In this document: positions 1 to 7,207 of the stretch, one piece after another
How the letters are laid out: each line of letters starts with the position of its first letter
How positions within the stretch are numbered: the stretch's first letter is position 1
Assembly: GCA_041481445.1 (NCBI GenBank)
Contig: JBGPBV010000120.1
Span: 1 to 22,351, forward strand
DNA: 22,351 nucleotides
Source: AA29 sp041481445
GTDB taxonomy: Bacteria; Acidobacteriota; Vicinamibacteria; Fen-336
Direction: 5' to 3'
The notes under the pieces: generated by a model
Database searches by the model: none
What the model was told of the DNA's origin: nothing
What the model saw: the letters and a program-made list of their open reading frames with translations, nothing else
Made by a program: the position numbers and the translations under genes

Positions 1-935
1 GCCGGCTTCACTCCGGCCGCCGTCAGGTATTCGCCCATCACCTTCGCATAGTGCGGAAAGGCGACTTCGGGCTCCTCGATCTCCGGATGCCACTTCTTCT
101 CCCACTCGTAGCAGTAGTAGCCCTTGTAGGCGCCCCCGGCCAGGACCTTCACCTGGTCCTTGACCGGCACGTCGCCGGTGCCGGTGAGGACGTACCGGCG
201 GTCCTCGACCTTGCCGCTGGGCGCCGGCCGCGAGTCCTTGAGGTGGGTGTGGCGCACCCACTTCCCGAGCGCGGCGAACGTGTCCGCCGGCGCCTCCTGG
301 GCGGCCGCGAACGTGTGGTGGGCGTCCCAGAGCAGCGCGAAGGCGTCCGAGTTCACGCTGGTCAGGAGCTCCTGGAGGTCGCTCGCATGCACGAAGTCGC
401 CGTGGGACTCGATGAGCACGGTGACGCCGGCCGGCTGCGCATAGAGAGCCATCTCGCGGAAGCCGTCGGCCACGCGCTTCATCACGTCCGCCCTCGGCTC
501 GCCCGCCGGGATGTTGTTGCCGAACATGCGGACGTACTTCACCCCCATCTCGTGGGCGAGGTCGATGAAGCGGCGGCCCTCGTCGAGCTGCTTGAGCCGC
601 GCGGCCGCGTCCTTCTCGTGCATGTGCGCGGAGGCGCCGAGGTCCGAGACGACGAGGCCGAGGGCGGCCAGGTCCTGCTTGCTCCCGGCCAGGCGCGACC
701 CCGAGAGCTCCGGGACCTTGGACAGGTCCATCTCTCCCGTGACCCCGCGGAGCTCGATCGCGGCGTAGCCGAGCCGGTCGGCCTGGTCGAGGACGGCCTT
801 CCAGCTCCAGCCCGGACAGCCCAGGGTGGAGAACGCGATCGGGTAGCGCTTCGGGCGGGCGGCCGCGCGCAGGATCGCCGGCGCGGCCACGCTCGCGCCC
901 AGCGAGGCGAGGAACGTCCGGCGGTCGAGGCGCAT
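1..935 (-). CDS. Tat-exported sugar phosphate isomerase/epimerase-like protein (3' end cut by window)
   Basis: Reading the minus strand from ATG 935 gives 311 codons with no stop before the window edge. The N-terminus carries a twin-arginine signal (DRRTFLAS, residues 4-11) and an Ala-rich stretch, so the folded protein is probably exported. The rest looks like the xylose-isomerase-like TIM-barrel family (AP endonuclease 2 superfamily). The acidic and His residues that bind metal in this family can be picked out: E176 in IESHG, D204 in WDAHH, H229/H231 in HTHLKD and E277 or E279 in YEWEKKW. GGAGG lies 11 nt before the ATG and supports this start. The length suggests only a few C-terminal residues are missing. 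The family acts on sugars or inositols, but the substrate cannot be read from the sequence. It is divergent from the amidase gene with a 37 nt gap. Confidence 0.85.
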   Translation of the reverse strand, partial: MRLDRRTFLASLGASVAAPAILRAAARPKRYPIAFSTLGCPGWSWKAVLDQADRLGYAAIELRGVTGEMDLSKVPELSGSRLAGSKQDLAALGLVVSDLGASAHMHEKDAAARLKQLDEGRRFIDLAHEMGVKYVRMFGNNIPAGEPRADVMKRVADGFREMALYAQPAGVTVLIESHGDFVHASDLQELLTSVNSDAFALLWDAHHTFAAAQEAPADTFAALGKWVRHTHLKDSRPAPSGKVEDRRYVLTGTGDVPVKDQVKVLAGGAYKGYYCYEWEKKWHPEIEEPEVAFPHYAKVMGEYLTAAGVKP

Positions 936-959
936 TGTGGGGGGATCCTCCGGTGAAGG

Positions 960-965
960 ATTATA
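960..965 (-). promoter_or_regulatory. -10 box TATAAT for the sugar isomerase-like gene
   Basis: A perfect TATAAT hexamer on the minus strand lies 24 nt upstream of the ATG at 935, in the short divergent gap. A start site about 7 nt downstream would leave a leader of about 15-20 nt containing the GGAGG. I could not find a good -35 hexamer at 16-18 nt, so the call rests on the -10 alone. Confidence 0.4.
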
Positions 966-972
966 GGCTCTC

Positions 973-2541
973 ATGACCACGCTTCGATCGGGGGGCCGGA
1001 GAGCCTTCCTCCGGGCCTCCGGCGGCTTCCTGGCCGCCGCCCCGTGGCTGCGCCGTCTTCCCGCGCCCTCTCCGGCCGCACGGGCCTTCGACCCCGATTT
1101 CGGCACGGCGGCGGAGGCGGCGGAGGCCCTGCGCACGGGCGCGATCTCGTCGCGCGAGCTCACCGCGCACGTGCTGGCCCGCATCGCCCGGCACAACCGT
1201 GCCCTCAACGCGTTCATCACCGTCGCGGAAGAGCAGGCGGCGGCCGCGGCCAGGGAAGCGGACGAGGCGCGGGCAGCCGGGCGCTCCCTCGGTCCCCTGC
1301 ACGGGGTGCCGATCGTCATGAAGGACCAGTTCTCCACCGCCGGCCTGCGCACGACCTACGGATCGAGGAAGCTCGAGAGCCGGGTGCCGGCCACGGATGC
1401 GGTCGTGGTGTCGCGGCTCCGCCGCGCGGGGGCGGTGATCGTCGGCAAGACGAGCCTGCCGGAGGCGGCCGGGGACCACCAGACCTACAACGACGTCATC
1501 GGGACCACCAACAACCCGTGGGACCTCAAGCGCACGCCGGGAGGATCGACGGGCGGCGGGGCGGCCGCGCTCGCGGCCGGGCTCGGGTTCCTGGAGCTCG
1601 GGAGCGACCTCGGCGGCTCCATCCGGAACCCCGCCCATTTCTGCGGCGTCTACGGTCACAAGAGCACGCTGGACCTCGTCCCCTCCGAGGCCCCCGCGGT
1701 GACGCCGCCGGGGGTGGTGCTCCCGCCGTCCGACCTGGCCGTCGCCGGCCCTCTCGCGCGCAGCGCGGACGACCTCCGGCTGGAGCTGGAGACGGTCGGC
1801 GGTCCGGGCGCGCTGCAGGGCGTCGCCTACCGCTGGACGCTGCCCGCCGCGCGCGCGGCCCGCCTGCGGGACTGCCGGCTGGGGTTCGTGCTCGGAGACC
1901 CCTTCTGCTCGCTCACCGCGGAGGTGGCGGCCGTCCACGCGCAGGCGATCGACGCGCTGCGGCGGAGCGGGGCCACCCTCCACGAGGGATGGCCGGAAGG
2001 GTTCGAGCCGCAGGCCGCCTTCGACAGCTACTTCTATCTCTCCTCGCTGCGACTGGCCCCGACCCTCAGCGACGACCAGCTCGAGAGCTTCCGCCGCCAG
2101 GCGGAGCATCCCGCCGGCTACTACGCCAAGCGCCGCTTCGAGGCCCTGACCTCGTCCGCCCGGGAGTGGAGCCGCCACAACGCCGCCCGCTTCCAGGCGC
2201 GGGCGCGCTGGACGGAGTACTTCAAGACCCACGACGCGTTCCTGATGCCCGTCAACTTCATCACCGCCTTCGCGCACGACCAGAGCCAGCCCATGTACGT
2301 CCGCCTGCTCGACACGCCGGAAGGCAAGCGGATGTACCTCGACCTGATGAAGTGGGTCTCGCCGGCGACCCTGAGCGGCTGCCCGGCGACGTCGGCTCCG
2401 ATCGGCACCACTGCCGGCGGGCTCCCCGTCGGCCTCCAGATCATGGGACCGTACCTCGAGGACGCGACGCCGATCGCTGTCGCGCGCCTCATGGCCGAGG
2501 TCGTCGGGGGATTCAAGCCACCGCCGGCGTTCACGGCGTGA
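973..2541 (+). CDS. Amidase (amidase signature family) with Tat signal
   Basis: 522 aa. This is an amidase-signature hydrolase that uses a Ser-cisSer-Lys triad on C-N bonds of carboxamides. I see K117 in IVMKDQ, the Gly/Ser-rich signature with S192 in GGSTGGG, and the nucleophile S216 in DLGGSIRNP, 24 residues later as in the family. The C-terminal part has the usual GLPVGLQIMGP motif. The N-terminus holds a twin-arginine motif (GGRRAFLRAS, residues 7-16) followed by an Ala-rich hydrophobic segment, so export is likely. That argues against a GatA role in tRNA amidation, and no gatB or gatC is near. ATG 973 is chosen because it keeps the Tat signal intact; AAGGA upstream is a weak, distant ribosome site. 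The stop overlaps the GTG of the next gene, so the two are probably cotranscribed. The substrate is unknown. Confidence 0.9.
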   Translation: MTTLRSGGRRAFLRASGGFLAAAPWLRRLPAPSPAARAFDPDFGTAAEAAEALRTGAISSRELTAHVLARIARHNRALNAFITVAEEQAAAAAREADEARAAGRSLGPLHGVPIVMKDQFSTAGLRTTYGSRKLESRVPATDAVVVSRLRRAGAVIVGKTSLPEAAGDHQTYNDVIGTTNNPWDLKRTPGGSTGGGAAALAAGLGFLELGSDLGGSIRNPAHFCGVYGHKSTLDLVPSEAPAVTPPGVVLPPSDLAVAGPLARSADDLRLELETVGGPGALQGVAYRWTLPAARAARLRDCRLGFVLGDPFCSLTAEVAAVHAQAIDALRRSGATLHEGWPEGFEPQAAFDSYFYLSSLRLAPTLSDDQLESFRRQAEHPAGYYAKRRFEALTSSAREWSRHNAARFQARARWTEYFKTHDAFLMPVNFITAFAHDQSQPMYVRLLDTPEGKRMYLDLMKWVSPATLSGCPATSAPIGTTAGGLPVGLQIMGPYLEDATPIAVARLMAEVVGGFKPPPAFTA

Positions 2542-3512
2542 AGACTTCGACGAGACGAGGCGGGCCTCGCCGGCTCGCCGTCGTGCCGTGCCTCGCCCTG
2601 GCCGCGGCCTGCGGCGGCGGGGCGCCGGGCGGGGGCGGCGGAGCCTCGACGCCGGCCTCCTCTCCGAGCCCGGCCACCGGCGGACGGCCGGTCGTCTCCG
2701 GGTGCGCGGTCTTCCCGGCCGACAACCCGTGGAACCGCGACGTCTCCGCCGATCCCGTGGATGCGCGCTCGGCGGCGTACATCGCGAGCATCGGCGCGGA
2801 CCGGTTCCTGCATCCCGACTTCGGGAGCGATCCCAGCTATGGCATCCCGTGGACGAGCGTGCCCGGGACGCAGCCACGGGTGCCGATGAGCTTCGACTAC
2901 GACGACGAGAGCGATCCCGGCCCCTATCCCTTCCCGCCCGACGCTCCCGTCGAAGCCGGCGGCGACCGGCACGTCCTCGTGGTCGACCGGGGCGCCTGCC
3001 GGCTCTACGAGACCTTCGACTCGCAGTACACGGGCCCCGGATGGCACGCGGGCTCGGGCGCGCTCTTCGACCTCGGCTCGAACGCGCTGCGACCCGACGG
3101 CTGGACGAGCGCCGACGCCGCCGGGCTGCCCATCCTCCCCGGCCTCGTCCGGCGCGAGGAGGTCCTGGCGGGGGAGATCCGCCACGCCCTGCGCTTCACC
3201 GTCCGCCGCACGCAGCGCGGGTACATCCACCCCGCCACCCACTTCGCAAGCAGCGACACCGACCCCGGCCTGCCGCCCATGGGCCTGCGTGTGCGCCTGA
3301 AGGCGGCCTACGACCTGTCGCGCTTCACCGGGGACTCCCGCGTCGTCCTGGTCGCGCTCCGGCGCTACGGCATGTTCGTGGCCGACAACGGATCGGACTG
3401 GTTCATCAGCGGCGAAACCAACCGCGCGTGGAACGACGCGGAGCTGGAGCCCTTGAAGACGGTCCCCGGCTCCGCGTTCGAGGTGGTCGCCAGCGGCGAC
3501 ATCCGCCGCTAG
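2538..3512 (+). CDS. Putative lipoprotein of unknown function (PADNPWN-type family)
   Basis: 324 aa from a GTG that overlaps the amidase stop by 4 nt (GTGA). The N-terminus is basic (KTSTRRGGPRR), then hydrophobic, then LAAACGGG, which reads as a slightly atypical lipobox with Cys near residue 28. A Gly/Ser/Pro-rich low-complexity stretch follows, as is common after a lipid anchor. The mature part begins with CAVFPADNPWNRDVS and contains LHPDFGS, IPWTSVPG, HVLVVDR, HPATHFAS and VADNGSDWFISGE. I remember this pattern from conserved secreted proteins in several bacterial phyla that are usually annotated as hypothetical, and I do not know a function. No catalytic triad or cofactor motif is obvious. 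Cotranscription with the exported amidase suggests a shared envelope role, which is inference. Confidence 0.75.
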   Translation: MKTSTRRGGPRRLAVVPCLALAAACGGGAPGGGGGASTPASSPSPATGGRPVVSGCAVFPADNPWNRDVSADPVDARSAAYIASIGADRFLHPDFGSDPSYGIPWTSVPGTQPRVPMSFDYDDESDPGPYPFPPDAPVEAGGDRHVLVVDRGACRLYETFDSQYTGPGWHAGSGALFDLGSNALRPDGWTSADAAGLPILPGLVRREEVLAGEIRHALRFTVRRTQRGYIHPATHFASSDTDPGLPPMGLRVRLKAAYDLSRFTGDSRVVLVALRRYGMFVADNGSDWFISGETNRAWNDAELEPLKTVPGSAFEVVASGDIRR

Positions 3513-3524
3513 CGCTGCCCGCGA

Positions 3525-5033
3525 TCAGTGGCCTCCGTGGCCGTGATCGTCATGATCGGACAGCGGGCAGACGTCGTGGCCCACGTTGCCGGACGCGTCC
3601 TCCGACCGGAGGACGTTCTCGCCCGGACCCACACGGAAGTGCCGGATGTGGTCGTGACCGGTGGTGCCCAGGAGCTTCACTCCCGGCTTGTGGGAGGGGG
3701 TGAGCTGGATGACCTCGCCGTTGGCCAGGGCGAAGCCCCCGAGCTTGATCGACGGCGGCGGCGGCGCGCAGGCGTCCTCGGCGGAGACGCGGAAGAATGG
3801 GTCGTCGTCGTCGTCGCCATGATCGGCGTGGCTGTCGTGGCCGTGCCCGTGGTGGATCGGATCGCAGGAGACGTGCGGCCGGGTCGTGTCGATCACGGTG
3901 ACGGTCTGGGTGGCCGTGGACTGGTTGCCGGAGGCGTCGGTGGCCGTCCAGGTGACCACGGTCGGTCCGACCGGGAACTTGTGGGGCTTGTCGTTGGTGA
4001 AGGTCGGCGATCCGCCGCAGTCGTCGGTGGCGGTGGGCCGTTGGAGGTGGGCGGGCTTGCAATCGTGCAGGGTGAGCGGCCCCGGCACCGAAGTGAACAC
4101 CGGCGGGGTGGTGTCCACGACCGTCACGCGCTGGACGTCCGTACCCAGGCGGCCCTTCTGGTCCTGACCCGTCCAGGTCACGAGGTTCAGGCCCAGGGCG
4201 AAGGTCGCGGGAGCGTTGTTCGTCACCGTCACCGGGCCGCCGTCGCAGATGTCCTGCGCGGTGGCCGTCCCGATCGCGTGATCCGCGCACGAGGCCAGGG
4301 TGAGGTCGCCGGGAGCGGTCACCACCGGCGTGGCCACCGGGCTCTGGGTGGGGTTGGGAGTGAGCGGACAGTTGTCGGTCGCGTCGCCCACACCATCGCC
4401 GTCGGTGTCGACGAAGTTGATGGTCCCGGAGATCGTGGCCGTCAGCGTCCCGTCCCCGTCCTCGTCGATCGGCCCTATCTCGAAGTGCAGGTGGGTGGCC
4501 AGGACCACGCGCAGGTCCATCGTGCCGTGCGCGAGGTCGAGGGTGCCGGTCACGTCCTCGGCGGGCTGCTTGTAGCCGGTCTCGAGGTCGCCGTTGACCA
4601 CGGTCGCCTCGTAGAGGAGGACCTGGTCGCGGGGGATGGTGAACGGAAAGACGCCCGGGCTGGAGGGGGAGGCGGTGAACGGCACCGCGTGCTCGAGCTG
4701 GACCCCGACCTCGGTGTAGGCCCGCGTGCGGTCGATGGTCAGGCAGGACTTGCTGATCGTGAAGGGGGCGAAGGTGACGCTGCCGCGGGTCATTACGAAG
4801 CCCCGGGCGCCGCCGCCGGCGTCGAAGCCGCCCGCGGGCGTGATGTCGAGCCGGCCCCCGGTCACCGCCGTCGTCTGGTCCACGTCGTCGCAGGGGACTT
4901 CCTGCTGTATGCGCAGGGTCCCGGTCAGGTTCGTGACCGCCATGGGCCGGAGGTCCGCGCCGGAAGCGGGTACGGCCACGGAGCCGATTCCGCCAAGGAG
5001 GACGATCGAGAGGAGCGTCGAGCTCGTCTTCAT
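3525..5033 (-). CDS. Secreted HYR-domain protein with calcium loop and His/Asp-rich clusters
   Basis: 502 aa with a Sec signal peptide (about 1-26, ending ASGA). Residues 27-200 form a region I do not recognise. An Asp-rich loop at 209-221 (DTDGDGVGDATDN) matches thrombospondin type 3 calcium-binding repeats. Two HYR-type immunoglobulin-like domains follow at about 232-307 and 309-383; each ends in a VTVVDTT or VTVIDTT strand and has paired Cys. Residues 391-411 hold a His/Asp cluster (HHGHGHDSHADHG then five Asp). A further domain is followed by a second His/Asp cluster at the C-terminus (493-502). HYR domains serve in adhesion or as stalk modules in extracellular proteins. AGAGGAG 7 nt before ATG supports the start. 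It lies 16 nt downstream of the Cys-rich probable lipoprotein gene and is probably cotranscribed with it. Confidence 0.8.
   Translation of the reverse strand: MKTSSTLLSIVLLGGIGSVAVPASGADLRPMAVTNLTGTLRIQQEVPCDDVDQTTAVTGGRLDITPAGGFDAGGGARGFVMTRGSVTFAPFTISKSCLTIDRTRAYTEVGVQLEHAVPFTASPSSPGVFPFTIPRDQVLLYEATVVNGDLETGYKQPAEDVTGTLDLAHGTMDLRVVLATHLHFEIGPIDEDGDGTLTATISGTINFVDTDGDGVGDATDNCPLTPNPTQSPVATPVVTAPGDLTLASCADHAIGTATAQDICDGGPVTVTNNAPATFALGLNLVTWTGQDQKGRLGTDVQRVTVVDTTPPVFTSVPGPLTLHDCKPAHLQRPTATDDCGGSPTFTNDKPHKFPVGPTVVTWTATDASGNQSTATQTVTVIDTTRPHVSCDPIHHGHGHDSHADHGDDDDDPFFRVSAEDACAPPPPSIKLGGFALANGEVIQLTPSHKPGVKLLGTTGHDHIRHFRVGPGENVLRSEDASGNVGHDVCPLSDHDDHGHGGH
3801..3815 (+). repeat. (GTC)5 trinucleotide repeat within the HYR gene
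   Basis: Five perfect GTC units on the plus strand encode the run of five Asp (407-411) of the HYR protein. A uniform codon across the run makes it open to slippage in steps of one Asp without breaking the frame. Confidence 0.7.
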
Positions 5034-5049
5034 GACTTATCTCCTCTCC

Positions 5050-6231
5050 CTACTTGATGCGCATGACGCGCACGTCGTTGAGCGTCGCGCCCTGCGTGCG
5101 GATCGAGGCGTCCACCCGGAACGGGTAGGGCACCGCGCCCGTCGACCGGAGGAGCGTCCCCGTGCAGCCCGGTCCCGCGCAGGAGGCCGGGATCAGGGAG
5201 TAGCCGACGACGGCGGTGCCGTCGTCGTTGTCGGTCACGCCGACGCGGACGCGGTCGCCCGCGGCGTAGGTGGCGAAGGCGCCGCTGGCCAGGGGGCCGG
5301 CGAGCTGGACTCCGCTCTCGTGGATGAAGAGCTCGGCCTGGGGAGTGAGGCGCACGGCGAAGCCGATCCCGTCGAGGGTGGCGTCGGTATCGGTCCCGGT
5401 GTTGCCCACGGAGAGGCCGGCCGCGCGGGCGCTGGTCGCGTCGCCGGCGGTGAACTCGACGAAGCCGTCGCCGGCGGTGATCGCCTGCACGGAGGCGGCC
5501 CCGGCGTCGAAGTTCCCGGTTCCGACCGTGGTCCGCGTGAGGTTGTTGCCGAACAGGCCTCCCGTGGTCGCGTCCACCAGGTCCCGCCAGATCACCGGCT
5601 CCGGGTTGCGCCGCGGGTCGTCGTAGTCCGGGCGCAGCATGCCCGCGGGCGTGCAGGCGCCACCCTGGCAGTCGTCGACGGGGGCGTTCGTGCTCACGTG
5701 GGAGGCGCTCTCACAGAACTGGCGCACGGCGGGGTCGGGAGGGTTTTCCGGCGTGACCGCGCCGGTGGAGTCGACGGGCCCGAAGAAGTCCTCGCAGCGG
5801 GCGGCGCAGGCGGCGCTCGCGTCGCCGTAGGGGGCGGGGCTGGGCCCGATGGCCTGGATGCACTTGAGGCAGATCGGACAACCCTGGGGGAACTGGCAGC
5901 GGAACACGATGGCCTGTGGCGCGCCGCTGCACGTTGCCCGTGCGGCCGGCGAGAAATCCAGGGCGACGTTGCTGGTTTCGCCCAGGGCGAGGGCGACGGC
6001 GCGGTGGGACAGGCGGATGCCGGTGGCGAGGTCCTGTGACGTCGCGCAACGCCGCCCGAGGGGCTGCTCGATGTCACAGAAGACCGCGCTTCCAAGAGGC
6101 GGGTCGCCTGGCTGCAGATTGGGAGGAGTCGACGTTGGGGGGTGGAAGACGCAATTCGGAAGGGCCAGGAACACCAAGGGTGCGAGCCAGGCGAGGCTCG
6201 CCAACCGTCGCAACATCGAGGCATGGCGCAA
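5050..6231 (-). CDS. Cys-rich probable lipoprotein with C-terminal beta-sandwich-like domain
   Basis: 393 aa from a TTG at 6231. An AGGAGGT Shine-Dalgarno lies exactly 7 nt upstream of the TTG, whereas the ATG five codons later would be 22 nt away, so TTG is preferred. The N-terminus has a hydrophobic segment ending LALPNC (Cys27), a probable but imperfect lipobox. Residues 101-193 hold ten Cys, including CPICLKC, and resemble a disulfide-stapled module I cannot name. From about 213 the sequence (VIWRDLV, AGAASVQAI, GDGFVEFT, AGLSVGN, YAAGDRVRV) matches a beta-sandwich module I recall from bacterial surface proteins, usually with GDGYVEFT and GDRLRV motifs. A binding or adhesion role on the cell surface is inference. 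It is followed by the HYR gene after 16 nt, so the two look like a surface-protein pair. Confidence 0.7.
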   Translation of the reverse strand: MRHASMLRRLASLAWLAPLVFLALPNCVFHPPTSTPPNLQPGDPPLGSAVFCDIEQPLGRRCATSQDLATGIRLSHRAVALALGETSNVALDFSPAARATCSGAPQAIVFRCQFPQGCPICLKCIQAIGPSPAPYGDASAACAARCEDFFGPVDSTGAVTPENPPDPAVRQFCESASHVSTNAPVDDCQGGACTPAGMLRPDYDDPRRNPEPVIWRDLVDATTGGLFGNNLTRTTVGTGNFDAGAASVQAITAGDGFVEFTAGDATSARAAGLSVGNTGTDTDATLDGIGFAVRLTPQAELFIHESGVQLAGPLASGAFATYAAGDRVRVGVTDNDDGTAVVGYSLIPASCAGPGCTGTLLRSTGAVPYPFRVDASIRTQGATLNDVRVMRIK

Positions 6232-6238
6232 GCGGATG

Positions 6239-6245
6239 ACCTCCT
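6239..6245 (-). promoter_or_regulatory. Shine-Dalgarno AGGAGGT that selects a TTG start
   Basis: Perfect AGGAGGT on the minus strand with a 7 nt spacer to TTG at 6231. No ATG or GTG in this frame lies at a workable distance. Confidence 0.65.
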
Positions 6246-6269
6246 CCCGCGTATTCGAGGGCGCGAAAC

Positions 6270-6296
6270 GGCGCCCGTGGCGGTCGCCACGGCGCC
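6270..6296 (-). promoter_or_regulatory. Strong GC-rich inverted repeat in the leader of the Cys-rich protein gene
   Basis: Two arms, GGCGCCGTGGC and GCCACGGGCGCC, can pair with one bulged G around a short loop. The repeat lies in the 163 nt gap between the zinc-ribbon gene (ends 6395) and the TTG at 6231. No T-run follows it on either strand, so it is not a standard intrinsic terminator. It may partly insulate the surface-protein pair from the pilT transcript or stabilise its leader. Confidence 0.45.
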
Positions 6297-6319
6297 TGTG
6301 CTCAAGAGTGTAAGCAGTG

Positions 6320-6325
6320 ATCATA
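6320..6325 (-). promoter_or_regulatory. Possible -10 box TATGAT upstream of the Cys-rich protein gene
   Basis: TATGAT (5 of 6 to the sigma70 consensus) sits in a locally AT-richer patch (about 6300-6326) within the gap. No convincing -35 was found. If used, the mRNA leader would contain the 6270-6296 hairpin. Confidence 0.25.
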
Positions 6326-6394
6326 CGCCCCGTGGCCCCGTGGAGGCCGTGACTCCGCGCACTGGCGTCGCGGGCGGGCGCGGCGAGGACGAGC

Positions 6395-7204
6395 CTAGGC
6401 CGTGGTGGAGGCCTCGAAGCGCTTGCGGGCGTCCGTGAAGGCCTGATACATGCGGGCCCGCTCGGCCAGCGTCGGCCGCAGGACGGAGTCCGCGGTCGGG
6501 ATGTCGCGAGACGAGATCACGAGGTCGCCCATCACCGCCCAGGCCTGGGTGCCGTCCCCCGTCTTGAACTCGTCGCCCACGAGGACGAGGAAGATGCGGC
6601 GGCGTCCTTCCGGGCTGAGGCGGTTGAGCCGCTGGTAGAGGCTCTCGCGCCCCTGGGCGGCGGGGGCGCGGGTGGCGACGACGAGGTCGTAGACGCCCTG
6701 CTCGAGCAGCCGGGCTCCCTCGTCGGGGTTGTCGATGGTGTCGACCTGGTACCCGATGCGCGTGAGGGGCAGGGCCATCGCGCCCGCCTGGGCCCGGTCG
6801 CCGAGCGCGACCATGGCGCGGCCGGTCAGCTTGCCGCCCTCTCCCATCGACATCTCGCGGCGGAGCTGCGCCATCATCTGCGCGCGCATCTCCTCGGACG
6901 GGGACTCCGGCGCCGCCGGCGGAGGAGGCGCGGCCGATGGGGCGGGCGCGGCGGCAGGCGCGGCGGCCGCGGCCGGGTACGAGGGGTAGGCGCTGGTGGG
7001 GGGCGCCGCCGCCGGATAGGCCCCGGTGGGCAGGTGGGTGTTGAACGAGGAGGTGCCCGGCGCGCTCACCGCGGGGGCCGCGCCCTTGCCGGGGAAGCGC
7101 ACCACCGTCTGGCACTTCGGGCACTTCACGCTGAAGGCGCGGTCGGGCACCTTGGCGTCGTCGATGACGATCCTCTGCGCGCAGTTGGGACAGTTGGCCT
7201 GCAA
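6395..7204 (-). CDS. Zinc-ribbon (MJ0042-type) protein with degenerate receiver-like C-terminal domain
   Basis: 269 aa from a TTG start at 7204. AGAGG lies 6 nt upstream, and the resulting MQANCPNC N-terminus is typical for the family. Four Cys (C5, C8, C28, C31) form a zinc ribbon in the first 35 residues. Residues 40-103 are an Ala/Pro/Tyr-rich linker, probably disordered. Residues about 128-235 read like a CheY-type receiver (GYQVDTIDNPDEGARLLEQGVYDLVV), but the strand that normally ends in the phosphoacceptor Asp reads YDLVVATRAP, so the site is lost. The domain may therefore be a protein-binding pseudo-receiver. It starts 3 nt after the pilT stop, so it is translated from the same message and probably works with the PilT-type ATPase. 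I know no characterised homologue. Confidence 0.75.
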   Translation of the reverse strand: MQANCPNCAQRIVIDDAKVPDRAFSVKCPKCQTVVRFPGKGAAPAVSAPGTSSFNTHLPTGAYPAAAPPTSAYPSYPAAAAAPAAAPAPSAAPPPPAAPESPSEEMRAQMMAQLRREMSMGEGGKLTGRAMVALGDRAQAGAMALPLTRIGYQVDTIDNPDEGARLLEQGVYDLVVATRAPAAQGRESLYQRLNRLSPEGRRRIFLVLVGDEFKTGDGTQAWAVMGDLVISSRDIPTADSVLRPTLAERARMYQAFTDARKRFEASTTA

Positions 7205-7207
7205 GCG

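Noticed and set aside
973..2541. GatA subunit of the tRNA amidotransferase
   Set aside because: The protein carries a Tat signal and has no gatB or gatC beside it, so a cytoplasmic tRNA role is unlikely.
961..2877. Long minus-strand open frame across the amidase
   Set aside because: Its translation is Arg/Gly/Pro-rich low complexity with no family motif, and it lies opposite a clear amidase. It is a shadow frame of GC-rich coding DNA.
6270..6296. Rho-independent terminator call
   Set aside because: The hairpin is strong but lacks a T-run on both strands, so it is listed only as a leader structure.
6245..6324. ATG start for the Cys-rich protein at 6324
   Set aside because: The added N-terminus is Arg-rich and encoded partly by the leader hairpin, and it would hide the signal sequence. 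The AGGAGGT-TTG pair fits much better.
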